Below, piece after piece: positions 33,839 to 42,765 of a DNA stretch of 64,000 nt. Source of the stretch: JBDXHU01 sp039989475 (GTDB lineage Bacteria > Pseudomonadota > Gammaproteobacteria > Pseudomonadales > Halieaceae); contig JBDXHU010000005.1 in assembly GCA_039989475.1 (NCBI GenBank), positions 62,001 to 126,000 on the forward strand. The letters run 5' to 3'. The notes below the pieces were generated by a model. The model searched no databases, was not told the DNA's origin, and saw only the letters and a program-made list of their open reading frames with translations. The translations under genes and the position numbers were made by a program. Each line of letters starts with the position of its first letter. Position 1 is the first letter of the stretch.

Positions 33839-33927
33839 GTGGGGTCAGGGGTCGCACCGGTTTCGGTGGGTATCTGCAAAGCAGATATCCACGGAAACCA
33901 AGCGTCCGCTGACCCCCTCTACCCCAC
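33839..33927. repeat. Large imperfect inverted repeat (REP/MITE-like element?)
   Basis: The core arms 33859-33877 and 33881-33899 (19 bases, one mismatch and one G-T pair) enclose AAA. Outer arms begin GTGGGGTCAGGGG and end ACCCCAC. A further small repeat CCCGG-CTAT-CCGGG follows at 33932-33945. The GGGGTCAG-bearing arms look like the dispersed intergenic elements of some gammaproteobacteria. Together with the two neighbouring hairpins it fills the 258-base gap between the receptor and the sulfotransferase gene; no gene is seen there. Confidence 0.6.
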
Positions 33928-33962
33928 CTGTCCCGGCTATCCGGGCTATTTATTGGTCGTTA

Positions 33963-35651
33963 TTACCCACCAATAACATCCCGCAAAGGCTGCAACTCAG
34001 TCTCATAATTGCGCCAGCGCCCCACTGAATCCTGATGCAGCTCGCGCCGCACCTGGGTAACCGACGCCGTGCGTACCCGGTTACTCGCTTCCTGGAAGCG
34101 CAGACAATCCTCGTGCCAATCCAGGCCCAGGAATTCGAGTGCTGCGGTCAACTGCTGCTGCGGCTCTGTTACCAGCTGTTGGTATTCAACATCCAGCAAA
34201 GAGTCCCCCAGTAGCTCCCGCCAATGCTCCATCAGGCGCTGGTATTGCCCATAATAATGGCCGATATCCTGCAACTGGTTGGCATAGGGCATACCCGCAA
34301 TGAAATTCTGGCAATAGACCGAGAGTCCGGTATCCAGTGGGTCGCGTACGGTGTTGAGTATGCGGGCGTTGGGGAACAGGGCCTTGATCAGGCCAAGATA
34401 AATAAAGTTGTCGGGGCGCTTGTTGGTCACCTGCTCCGCCCCGGGGAACAACTTCTTCAACAGGGCCAGGTAACCTTCACCAAGCAGCGTCAGCTGCTCC
34501 TGCCCGGCCAGCAAACTAGCGGGATAATCGCCCTCAAGCCCGGCAACAGCCTGTGGGAAATAAGCTATTTCTCCGCCTGCCTCCAGCGCCGGGTGAGCTG
34601 CCAGCATTTGCTCCAGCAGGGTAGAACCGGAGCGGAACATGCCACAGATAAAGATCAGCGGCTGTTCAGACACCGGCGTTATTGACGCCAGCCATTCGCC
34701 GCTGCAGGTCTGCAGCAGGGCATCGACCTCGGCGGTCTGGGCGGCTGCATCATAGGGCCCCGCGCGCCGATGGCTGAGCTGATTGGCTTGCTGGAAATAC
34801 TGAAAGGCATCATCGTAGCGCTGGCAGTCATCATGAATTTTACCCAGCGCATAGAGCAGGTTTTCCTCTGCCATTGGATCCGCCGACTCACGCTTCAGGG
34901 CCCGCTTTATCTTTCGGACCAGAGGATTAACCGGGTCGCTGTGGGTTTCACCATGGGCCAGCCGCGCCATGGCATCGGCGTGGTCGGGGTGGAGGTCGAT
35001 AATCCGGTACAAAGTGTTGCTGGCCTGGCCCCAGTTACCCAGCTCTTCCTGCAACAAGGCCTGGTTGTAGAGGGCGGGCACATACTCGGCGTTGAGCTGC
35101 AAGGCCTGCTCCAGCGCCTTGGCCGCGGGCTCCGGTCTATTGAGCTCGCCCAGGATCACCCCAATATTGGTATAGAGCTCCTCCGGCTGCCTGATGCCCC
35201 GCTTGAGACACTCAAAATACTCTTCCAGCGCTTTTTCCAGCTGGCCGGCGCGGCGCAATAGCCGGGCATAATTATAGCGACTGTCATTGAGCTCGGGTTT
35301 ACCCTCCAGCAGGCGACGGTAGACATCAAGCGCCTCGGCCTGCTCACCCAGAGACTCCAGCAGTGTCGCCAGGCGATCGTGGTAGAGCGGCTCCTCGGGA
35401 TAGGCTTGTAGCAGGCGCGACAACAGGTCCTTCGCCTCCAGGGGGCGCCCGGCCTGAATGGATATTACGACCAGGGCCTGCAGCGCGTCCGGGTGCGTGG
35501 GCTGCTCGTTCAGAATTTCCTGGAACAGGGCTTCCGCCTGCGTCACCTGTTGCTGTGCATACAACTCATTGGCCCTGCTGAGCCGCTGTTCTATCTGGTC
35601 GATGGGATCACCTGAAGGGCCTTGCGGCCGCGATGTTGCTGTCTGGATCAC
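33963..35651 (-). CDS. TPR-repeat sulfotransferase
   Basis: N-terminal half is a TPR array (about residues 15-240; for example YNYARLLRRAGQLEKALEEY), C-terminal half a PAPS-dependent sulfotransferase of the Sulfotransfer_3 type. The 5'-phosphosulfate loop is FICGMFRSGSTLLEQML (about residues 333-349) and the 3'-phosphate site lies in ILNTVRDPLDTGLS. I prefer the GTG at 35651 (562 residues); the open frame reaches a GTG at 35705. Genes of this build resemble tyrosylprotein sulfotransferases with a TPR protein-binding module. The acceptor is unknown. It is divergent from the hydroxylase-like gene at 35727. Confidence 0.87.
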   Translation of the reverse strand: MIQTATSRPQGPSGDPIDQIEQRLSRANELYAQQQVTQAEALFQEILNEQPTHPDALQALVVISIQAGRPLEAKDLLSRLLQAYPEEPLYHDRLATLLESLGEQAEALDVYRRLLEGKPELNDSRYNYARLLRRAGQLEKALEEYFECLKRGIRQPEELYTNIGVILGELNRPEPAAKALEQALQLNAEYVPALYNQALLQEELGNWGQASNTLYRIIDLHPDHADAMARLAHGETHSDPVNPLVRKIKRALKRESADPMAEENLLYALGKIHDDCQRYDDAFQYFQQANQLSHRRAGPYDAAAQTAEVDALLQTCSGEWLASITPVSEQPLIFICGMFRSGSTLLEQMLAAHPALEAGGEIAYFPQAVAGLEGDYPASLLAGQEQLTLLGEGYLALLKKLFPGAEQVTNKRPDNFIYLGLIKALFPNARILNTVRDPLDTGLSVYCQNFIAGMPYANQLQDIGHYYGQYQRLMEHWRELLGDSLLDVEYQQLVTEPQQQLTAALEFLGLDWHEDCLRFQEASNRVRTASVTQVRRELHQDSVGRWRNYETELQPLRDVIGG

Positions 35652-35726
35652 GTATAATAAGCCCTTGTAACAAGCGGGGCCAGAAGGGCGCCGCACTATA
35701 CTCACTATTTACCCGACCGATTAGAC

Positions 35727-36902
35727 ATGACCGCAGCAGAAACCGCCGAACTAACCCGACAAGCCATGAGTGCACTGCGCCAGGGCGATGCCACCGGTGC
35801 CCGCCAGCTCTTTTTAAAGGCAAGCCAAACCCCGGGCGCCGATGCCTCAACCTGGCTGGGGCTGGCCTTTGCCAGTGCCCGTCAAGGCGACGACGACGCC
35901 ACCCTCGCTGCCGTGGACCAGGCACTGGCACTGGAGCCGCGCAACCTGCGAGCGCTTATATTCAAGGCCGATCATCAGGCTCAGCAGGGGCGCAGCCGCA
36001 AAGCCCTGGTTTACTACCAGGCTGCACTCAAGGTCGCAGCCGCCCAGACCGGCCAACTGCCAGAAGATGTGAGATCCGGCCTCGGACGAGCCGAGGCCAG
36101 GTGCAATGAGTTCGCCGGTGAGTATGAAGACTACTTGACCACGGCCCTGCAGCAGGAAGGATTCCGGCCCGGCCAGGGTCCAGTGCGCTTCGAGCAAGCC
36201 CTGGACATCGCCCTGGGCAAGCGCGAGATCTACTACCAACAACCCACCCGCTTTTACTACCCGGGCCTGCCACAGATTGAGTTCTATGAACGCGAGGTTT
36301 TCCCCTGGTTGGAAGAGTTGGAAAGCAGGACCGCGGCGGTGCGCGAGGAACTGCTGGCGGTCTTGCAGGGCGAGGACAACTTCAGCCCGTATTTGCAGAC
36401 TGACCCGGACGCCGTCAATTTCAATGACACCAGCAACCTGGACAACGCCGACTGGGGTGCCTTCTATTTCTATCACGAGGGCAGGCCGGTAGAGGAAAAC
36501 GCCGGGCGCTGCCCACAAACCATGGCCGCACTGGACCTGGCGCCGCTGCCCAGGGTCGAGGGTAGCACCCCCCATGCCCTGTATTCACGCCTCGCCGCAG
36601 AAACCCGCATACCGCCGCACTGCGGCCTGATCAATACCCGACTCATTTGCCACTTGCCGCTGTTGGTTCCCGAGAACTGTGGCGGCCTGCGCGTGGGAAG
36701 CCAGGTGCAGAACTGGCGCGAGGGCGAGGCCTATGTATTTGACGACTCCATGGAGCATGAGGCCTGGAACGATTCCGACCAGGAGCGGGTGGTATTGCTG
36801 TTCGACATCTGGCGCCCGGAGCTGGACGACACCGAAAAAGCACTGATTGGGCGATTATTGCGCGCTGTACAGACCTATGAAAGCGAACCAGACCAGCATT
36901 GA
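35727..36902 (+). CDS. TPR-containing aspartyl/asparaginyl beta-hydroxylase-like oxygenase
   Basis: A 391-residue protein: TPR-like helices over about residues 5-110, then an AspH-type 2-oxoglutarate/Fe(II) dioxygenase domain (about 180-375). His298 (PPHCG) and His344 (MEHEAWN) are the expected iron ligands and Arg354 the 2-oxoglutarate anchor; the 46- and 10-residue spacings equal those of human AspH (His679, His725, Arg735 as I recall). As in AspH, no acidic ligand is apparent. A TATAAT at 35653-35658 could be its -10 box. It probably hydroxylates a protein or peptide, acceptor unknown. Confidence 0.87.
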   Translation: MTAAETAELTRQAMSALRQGDATGARQLFLKASQTPGADASTWLGLAFASARQGDDDATLAAVDQALALEPRNLRALIFKADHQAQQGRSRKALVYYQAALKVAAAQTGQLPEDVRSGLGRAEARCNEFAGEYEDYLTTALQQEGFRPGQGPVRFEQALDIALGKREIYYQQPTRFYYPGLPQIEFYEREVFPWLEELESRTAAVREELLAVLQGEDNFSPYLQTDPDAVNFNDTSNLDNADWGAFYFYHEGRPVEENAGRCPQTMAALDLAPLPRVEGSTPHALYSRLAAETRIPPHCGLINTRLICHLPLLVPENCGGLRVGSQVQNWREGEAYVFDDSMEHEAWNDSDQERVVLLFDIWRPELDDTEKALIGRLLRAVQTYESEPDQH

Positions 36903-37002
36903 CCCCGGCCCGCCAGAATGTGACACTGCTCAATTGCCCTTGTAAATTTGCTGGCAGCGTGTCGCTGACACGCGTATTAGCCACAGGAATAAGGATAGCT
37001 CG

Positions 37003-37284
37003 ATGAATACAACAAAATTATGCGCAGCCGCCCTGTGCTCAGTCCTACTGACCGCCTGCGCCAGCTCACCGGATTCAGAAAGCAAGGTGGCCAGTGCCCA
37101 GGAAGTCGCTAACCCCGATGAAGTGACCTGCCGCACCAAGGTAAAAACCGGCACTCGCATAGGCACCAAGGTCTGCAAAACCAACCGTGCCTGGGCCCTG
37201 GGTAATAGCTCGGGACGCAATATGGCGGAAGCCATACAGCGCGGGTCGTTGCAGAGCGTGGGCGACTCCAACGCCGGCAACTAG
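37003..37284 (+). CDS. Small lipoprotein, 93 residues
   Basis: The N-terminus MNTTKLCAAALCSVLLTACAS is a signal peptide with lipobox LTAC, so the mature protein starts at Cys19. The mature part is short, polar, with two further cysteines (TCRTKVKTG and TKVCKTN) that could form a disulfide around a basic loop. The repeated pattern K-V-K-T-G-T-R/T-K-V-C-K-T-N suggests two beta strands. No family recognised with certainty. It follows the AspH-like gene by 100 bases. Confidence 0.8.
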   Translation: MNTTKLCAAALCSVLLTACASSPDSESKVASAQEVANPDEVTCRTKVKTGTRIGTKVCKTNRAWALGNSSGRNMAEAIQRGSLQSVGDSNAGN

Positions 37285-37312
37285 GCTGCCCTGCAGCACA
37301 GGCGGATTCAAG

Positions 37313-38287
37313 CTATGAGTGCCGCCTGGCTCGCAAGCTCCAGGCAGCCACCTCCTGCCGCGACCCCAACTTCAATTCCTGGGCTGACTCCATCTTCAGA
37401 CCAGCTGCCTGCATAAGGGCGGCAATACTCTCCATTTCGGAGGCGTCCCGGGATGCGTCCAGCATCGCCTGCATGCGACCAGTATAGGCCTCCAGTTCGC
37501 TTGCCATGCCATCTATCCAGCTAAACACATCCTCCGGTGCGTGGGCGGACATGCGCTGGTACATATAGGCGATATCACGATATAACTGCGCCACCAGGCC
37601 AGTCGCCACATCGCGACCGGTGCGCTGCATGGTTTGTTCAAGGAAGCTGATAGCAGGGGCGAAGCTGCGCTCAGCCGACTTGAAGGCCTCGACACTGCCG
37701 CTGCCTGCATTGAGTGCAAAGCCCGCCGCAAACGCCTCGCGCGCCTTGAGTAAAACCTGTTCGGCAGCGATGGCCTGGGCCACCTCCAGGTTGGTGGCGC
37801 ATTCGCGATAAATAGCGCCGCCGCGATAATGCACTACGGCGGCAAAGTCTCCACCGGGGCGAAGCAGCCGCGCCGCCTCCTGAAAACCAGGCAGGCCTGC
37901 ATACTCGACGCCAAACTGGCTGACTACCAGTTCAAAACTGCCGTCGGCAAAAGGGGTCTGTTTAAGATCGGCAGCAACCGCCAGTACCGTCGGTAGTCGC
38001 TGCCGCAAACTGCCCAGGGCGCCCATTGCCAGATCAACACCGACACAGCTTAGCTTCCCCGGTGCTGCTTGCAGTGCCAGCTCGCTCAGCTCGCCATTGC
38101 CGCAGGCAAGTTCGAGTAGATTCACCTCGCTGCGTTGGGACAGCAGGGGTCGCAGCAGATCACGCCAATGCTCCACTAGCCCAGGATCTGTTGCACCCTG
38201 GCCCTGCAGTGCTGCAGCGTCTCCACCACGCCAGTAGTGGTCCCAGTCTGCAGCTACCGAACTATCATGCTCAGGAGGTTCGCTCAG
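37313..38287 (-). CDS. SAM-dependent methyltransferase, probably starting at CTG
   Basis: A class I methyltransferase with motif I LLELACGNGELSE and motif II-like GVDLAMGAL. A GTG at 38176 gives 287 residues, but the frame is open 37 codons further and encodes a tryptophan-rich start (AADWDHYWRGGDAAAL) that looks like a conserved methyltransferase N-terminus. No ATG, GTG or TTG is available there; a CTG at 38287 overlaps the upstream stop as CTGA and has GGAAG 7 bases before it. That gives 324 residues. The C-terminal half (from about residue 190) is helical and unassigned. Substrate unknown. Confidence 0.78.
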   Translation of the reverse strand: MSEPPEHDSSVAADWDHYWRGGDAAALQGQGATDPGLVEHWRDLLRPLLSQRSEVNLLELACGNGELSELALQAAPGKLSCVGVDLAMGALGSLRQRLPTVLAVAADLKQTPFADGSFELVVSQFGVEYAGLPGFQEAARLLRPGGDFAAVVHYRGGAIYRECATNLEVAQAIAAEQVLLKAREAFAAGFALNAGSGSVEAFKSAERSFAPAISFLEQTMQRTGRDVATGLVAQLYRDIAYMYQRMSAHAPEDVFSWIDGMASELEAYTGRMQAMLDASRDASEMESIAALMQAAGLKMESAQELKLGSRQEVAAWSLRARRHS

Positions 38288-39447
38288 TGGTCCGCTTCCA
38301 GTATCTGCATCTTGTGTTGGTACAAGCTGATGCGGTCGGGATTTGACGCATGGTGCAGGGCCTGCGAAAAACTCGCCTGGGCCTTGTCGGCGTCGCCCAA
38401 TTGGGCCCAGGTCAGGCCCAGCAGGTGATAAAATTCATGCTCGTCATCGCGCTTCCTGACGGCCGAGCGCAGTAAGCGGTTGGCCTCGGTATAGTCGCCG
38501 GCTTCATAGGCCTGTTCTGCCATTTCAAACAGGTAGTAGGGGTTCCTGGCGCGAAAACTCTCCGCCTGCTCCGCATACACCGCGGCCAGTTGATCTTTGC
38601 CCTGCAGGCGATAGAGCCGGGCCAGGTTGCTCACTGCCGCAGGCTCGCCAGACAGGTCGATCGCCGCCAGGTAAGCTTGCTCAGCATAGTTCAATTCACC
38701 GGCACGCTTGAAGATAGTGCCGAGATTGGACCAGAAGTAGCCGGTGTTGGGGCGCAGTTCAATCGCCCTGCGAGCATGCAGGAAGGCCAACTGGTAGTCA
38801 GCCTCGGCCAAATAATAGACCGCCATATTGTTGTAATACTGAGCCGCCGCCGTGTGGTCCCCCACGTGCTGTGAGCGCCCACGGCTGAGGTCTGTGCGGG
38901 TATCAAAATCAATCACTACCTGCGCACCCGATGCATAGTCGACAATCGAGTTGATATGCAGGTAGTAGTAGTGGGTATCGCCAATGGCGCTCCAGGTCGG
39001 CGGCACCTTGACCTCCTGGTAGGAAGCCACCACGCCCGCCTCCCGGGCAAGGGCGATAAACAGGTTGGTGAAGGACATGCAATTGCCTTCCCGGCTGTAA
39101 AAGGTTTCCTCGGCAGACGAAGTCTTGAGGCTGTTGTAACTAAGGTTGAGGCCCTCATCCAGCAGCGAGCGCAAAATCAGCCGGGTTTTCTTCTCAGAGC
39201 TGACGCGCTTGTTGGGAATGACCTCGTCTAGAAAGGCCCGCATGTCATCGTTGACGGCAATCAGATTGACGGTTTCTAACTCGGGAAGGGCCTGGTCGGC
39301 GGGAAACAAGTCGCCGCCACGCAACAGGGCAGGATGTGCCTCGATCACTGATCGGCCACTGTATTTGGCCGGACTGACGCAAGCCGTCACAGCAAGGATC
39401 AACGCCGCCAGCAGCAGGAACCTGCCTGTAATGTCGCTACAACCCAT
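38284..39447 (-). CDS. Transglutaminase-like TPR lipoprotein
   Basis: From the ATG at 39447 it is 387 residues (a TTG at 39456 is also possible). Signal peptide with lipobox VTAC gives a lipid-anchored Cys23. The transglutaminase-like domain covers about 55-185: the catalytic Cys lies in REGNCMSFTNLF (Cys123), with His in DTHYYYLH and Asp in VIDFDTRTD. TPR repeats follow (about 200-380). Such proteins may act as cysteine peptidases or as inactive scaffolds in the envelope. It ends where the methyltransferase begins and lies after an alpha/beta hydrolase gene. Confidence 0.83.
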   Translation of the reverse strand: MGCSDITGRFLLLAALILAVTACVSPAKYSGRSVIEAHPALLRGGDLFPADQALPELETVNLIAVNDDMRAFLDEVIPNKRVSSEKKTRLILRSLLDEGLNLSYNSLKTSSAEETFYSREGNCMSFTNLFIALAREAGVVASYQEVKVPPTWSAIGDTHYYYLHINSIVDYASGAQVVIDFDTRTDLSRGRSQHVGDHTAAAQYYNNMAVYYLAEADYQLAFLHARRAIELRPNTGYFWSNLGTIFKRAGELNYAEQAYLAAIDLSGEPAAVSNLARLYRLQGKDQLAAVYAEQAESFRARNPYYLFEMAEQAYEAGDYTEANRLLRSAVRKRDDEHEFYHLLGLTWAQLGDADKAQASFSQALHHASNPDRISLYQHKMQILEADH

Positions 39448-39469
39448 ACACTTCAAACCGTCGAAGGCC

Positions 39470-40459
39470 TTATTTCAGTGTAGCACTTCCACCTGCACCA
39501 CGCAGAGTGGCTGCGTCCAGGTAAGCGGCGATAATGGCCAGATAGGACTGGCGTAACTCACCGCTTTCGTTGGCCAGGTGATGCCTGCCGCCGGGCAGGT
39601 AATGCACGGTCGCCCGCGGAAATTTTTGCTGTATCTGCGGGATGTTATAGACCCAGTCCACGGTGCCATCATCGTCACCTTGCAGAATCAGCAATTCCTG
39701 CTGTAACGGCGCGTGCGCCAGGAAGCGCTTTATCCAGGCCCGCAAGGCGCCGAGCCAGCGCACCGAGATTATCGTCGATTGCAACGGGTCGGTGCGCAGG
39801 AATCGCAGAAACTCCCGGTCCTGGGAGTTCTCGGCAAATTTGCGGGGTATTTCACGTATCCAGCGATGAAACAGGGTATGCGCCAACTTGATGCGCCCCC
39901 AGCTATGGGGCCGCACCAGGGGCGCCAGTAATACCAGCTGATCAAATACCGGGTCTGCCGTGACCTGCACATATTCCATCACCGCTGCAGCACCGGTGCT
40001 CTGGGCTATCACCTGGCGAGCGCCGGGCAACTCCCGCACTGCCGCCAGCACATCGACAATCGCCTGACGGTACTCCTCGAAATCACTGATTTCGGCCTGT
40101 TCACCCGAGGACAAACCGTGTCCGGGCAAATCAAAAGCCACCACGTTAGCGCCTCGGGACAAGCCGAAGCGAATCAGGTGACCGAACAGGCCGACATGGT
40201 CAAAGTATCCGTGCACCAGTAGCAAGGTGTTATCGGCCCCGGGCTGCTGCCAGACCTGCACCGCGACGTGGTGGGCTCCTGATTCGACCCGGCCCAGCGT
40301 GTGTCGCGCCTGCGGAAACTCCTCACCGAAGTTGATGCCGTAAAAATCGAGATAGTCATCGAGATGTTCATCAAGATCGCCCGCGCCGGCGGGGGCCGAC
40401 TCCAGCTGGAGTACAGGGAGGTCTGCCGCCAATTCGGCAAAAGCCTGGTGCCGCTCCAC
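39470..40459 (-). CDS. Alpha/beta hydrolase (lysophospholipase-like)
   Basis: A 329-residue serine hydrolase. The expected features are LLLVHGYFDHVG (oxyanion region), VAFDLPGHGLSSGEQ, the nucleophile Ser in VIAQSTGAAAVM, an acid in LQGDDDGTVDW and the catalytic His in PGGRHHLANE. The pattern resembles monoglyceride lipase or lysophospholipase families. It begins 3 bases after the aldolase stop, so it is cotranscribed with glycolytic genes; no metabolic link is evident. Confidence 0.85.
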   Translation of the reverse strand: MERHQAFAELAADLPVLQLESAPAGAGDLDEHLDDYLDFYGINFGEEFPQARHTLGRVESGAHHVAVQVWQQPGADNTLLLVHGYFDHVGLFGHLIRFGLSRGANVVAFDLPGHGLSSGEQAEISDFEEYRQAIVDVLAAVRELPGARQVIAQSTGAAAVMEYVQVTADPVFDQLVLLAPLVRPHSWGRIKLAHTLFHRWIREIPRKFAENSQDREFLRFLRTDPLQSTIISVRWLGALRAWIKRFLAHAPLQQELLILQGDDDGTVDWVYNIPQIQQKFPRATVHYLPGGRHHLANESGELRQSYLAIIAAYLDAATLRGAGGSATLK

Positions 40460-40462
40460 GGG

Positions 40463-41533
40463 TCAGCCCGGTTTGACCACCTGCTTGAGTTCACCGGCCG
40501 TGTAACGCTGCTCCATCGCCGCCAGCGAAAGAGGCGTGATCCTGTCCGCCTGCCCGGCCGTGCCGAAGGCCTCGTAGCGGGCCAGGCATATTTCCTTCAT
40601 GGCCTTGATCGTCTCAGTCAGGAATTTGCGCGGATCAAACTCGGACGGGTTTTGCGCCATGAAACGCCGCACAGCACCGGTCGAGGCCAGGCGCAGATCG
40701 GTATCGACATTGACCTTGCGCACCCCGTGACGAATACCTTCCTGGATCTGCTCTACCGGTACGCCGTAGGTCTCGGGAATCTCGCCGCCGAACTCGTTGA
40801 TCACCGCCAGCCACTCCTGGGGCACCGAGGAGGAGCCATGCATGACCAGGTGCGTATTGGGAATACGCGCGTTGATTTCCTTGATGCGGTCGATGGCCAG
40901 AATATCGCCGGTGGGCGGCCGGCTGAACTTGTAGGCGCCGTGACTGGTGCCACAGGCAATCGCCAGGGCGTCCACATCGGTGGCAGCAACAAACTGGGCC
41001 GCTTCCTCCGGGTCGGTGAGCAGCTGGTCGTGACTGAGCGTACCCTCCGCACCACTACCGTCCTCGTCCCCGGCTTCGCCGGTTTCCAGGGAACCGAGAC
41101 AGCCCAATTCGCCCTCTACCGAAACGCCGCAGGCGTGCGACATTTCTACCGTGCGCAGCGTAACCGCCACGTTATAGTCGTAGTCCATCGGCGTCTTGCC
41201 GTCATCACCGAGCGAGCCATCCATCATCACCGAGGTAAAGCCCAGCTGGATCGAGCGCTGGCACACCGCCGGACTAAAGCCGTGATCCTGGTGCATGACC
41301 ACGGGAATATGCGGAAACTCTTCTACCGCGGCCTCAATCATATGCCGCAGGAAGGGCGCGCCGGCGTATTTGCGAGCGCCGGCGCTGGCCTGCATGATCA
41401 CCGGGCTATTGGTCTCATCCGCGGCCTCCATAATGGCTCGCGTCTGTTCCAGGTTGTTGACGTTGAATGCCGGAACCCCGTAGCCATGTTCGGCGGCGTG
41501 GTCCAATAATTGACGCATACTGATCAGTGCCAT
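40463..41533 (-). CDS. fba: Fructose-bisphosphate aldolase, class II
   Basis: Zinc enzyme that cleaves or forms fructose-1,6-bisphosphate. The 356-residue sequence has zinc-site motifs VVMHQDHGFSP and SVMMDGSLGDDGKTPMDYDY, and the second-half motifs GTSHGAYKF and VMHGSSSVP. The length and motifs fit the subtype also used in Calvin-cycle bacteria (CbbA-like), common in Pseudomonas. It is the last gene of tkt-epd-pgk-fba, all on the minus strand. Confidence 0.96.
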   Translation of the reverse strand: MALISMRQLLDHAAEHGYGVPAFNVNNLEQTRAIMEAADETNSPVIMQASAGARKYAGAPFLRHMIEAAVEEFPHIPVVMHQDHGFSPAVCQRSIQLGFTSVMMDGSLGDDGKTPMDYDYNVAVTLRTVEMSHACGVSVEGELGCLGSLETGEAGDEDGSGAEGTLSHDQLLTDPEEAAQFVAATDVDALAIACGTSHGAYKFSRPPTGDILAIDRIKEINARIPNTHLVMHGSSSVPQEWLAVINEFGGEIPETYGVPVEQIQEGIRHGVRKVNVDTDLRLASTGAVRRFMAQNPSEFDPRKFLTETIKAMKEICLARYEAFGTAGQADRITPLSLAAMEQRYTAGELKQVVKPG

Positions 41534-41577
41534 GAATGTATTCCCGTAAATGTCTGTAAATCAATAAAACCGCTAGT

Positions 41578-42750
41578 CTAGTTCGAGCCGGCTGCACGTT
41601 CCTCCAGAATACTAACCGCCGGTAAGGGTTTCCCCTCAACGTATTCCAGGAAGGCGCCCCCTCCAGTGGAGATATAGGAGACCTTGTCGGCAATACCATA
41701 CTTGTCGATTGCCGCCAGCGTGTCACCCCCGCCCGCCAGTGAAAAGGCCTCACTGGTGGCGATCGCGTTGCTCAGGGCTTCCGTGCCCGCACCGAACTGG
41801 TCAAACTCGAAAACGCCGACCGGTCCATTCCAGAGTATAGTACCCGCATGCTTCAGCATCTCGGCAATCTGCGCACTACTGGCTGGGCCAATATCAAAAA
41901 TCATGTCATCTTCAGCGACCTCCGTCGCCGGCTTGGTTTCGGCGACTGCCGCCTCCGAGAATTCCTTGCCGGTGACCACATCGCTGGGAATCGGAATTGA
42001 TGTTTTTTGCATCAAGGCCTGGGCAGCAGGAATCAAGTCGTGCTCGCACAGCGAACGCCCGACCGGTAATCCGCTCGCGGCCAGGAAGGTATTGGCAATA
42101 CCACCGCCTACCACCAGTTGATCAACCTTCTCCGACAGGGTTTCCAGCACCGTAAGCTTGGTCGAAACCTTGGAGCCGCCGACAATCGCCAACAGGGGGC
42201 GGGCCGGGTTGGCCAGGGCCAGCTCCAGTGCTTCCAGCTCGCGCACTAACAATGGGCCGGCGCAGGCCACGGCTGCGTATTTGGCAACACCGTGGGTGGA
42301 CGCCTGGGCCCGGTGGGCGGTGCCGAAAGCATCCATCACAAAAATATCGCACAGGCTGGCATATTGCCGCGCCAGGTCCTCGGCATCGGCTTTCTCGCCG
42401 GGGTTAAAGCGCACGTTTTCCAGCACCGTCAGTTCGCCGGATTCGGTAGCAGCTTCCTGCAGGCTGTTACTGAGAGAGACTGTCCTCCCCAGTGTTTCAG
42501 CCAGGTAATCAACCACGGGCTGCAGGGAGAAGGCCGGGTCGAACTCTCCCTCAACCGGTCGGCCCAGGTGTGACATCAGGATTACCGTCGCCCCCTGCTC
42601 AAGCGCCATCTGGATGGTCGGCAAGGCCGCTCTCAGGCGCGCATCACTGACAACGCGACCCTCCTTTACCGGCACGTTCAGGTCCTCGCGGATCAATACC
42701 CGGCGCCCACGCAGGTCCAGGTCTGTCATTCGCAATACTGCAAGGCTCAT
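41578..42750 (-). CDS. pgk: Phosphoglycerate kinase
   Basis: Transfers phosphate between 1,3-bisphosphoglycerate and ADP. The 390-residue protein has the N-terminal RVLIREDLNVPVKEG, the hinge-region AIVGGSKVSTKL and C-terminal STGGGAFLEYVEGK. All usual substrate residues appear in place. The 44-base gap to fba and 15-base gap from epd support an operon. Confidence 0.97.
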   Translation of the reverse strand: MSLAVLRMTDLDLRGRRVLIREDLNVPVKEGRVVSDARLRAALPTIQMALEQGATVILMSHLGRPVEGEFDPAFSLQPVVDYLAETLGRTVSLSNSLQEAATESGELTVLENVRFNPGEKADAEDLARQYASLCDIFVMDAFGTAHRAQASTHGVAKYAAVACAGPLLVRELEALELALANPARPLLAIVGGSKVSTKLTVLETLSEKVDQLVVGGGIANTFLAASGLPVGRSLCEHDLIPAAQALMQKTSIPIPSDVVTGKEFSEAAVAETKPATEVAEDDMIFDIGPASSAQIAEMLKHAGTILWNGPVGVFEFDQFGAGTEALSNAIATSEAFSLAGGGDTLAAIDKYGIADKVSYISTGGGAFLEYVEGKPLPAVSILEERAAGSN

Positions 42751-42765
42751 CGTTATTCCCTCTAT

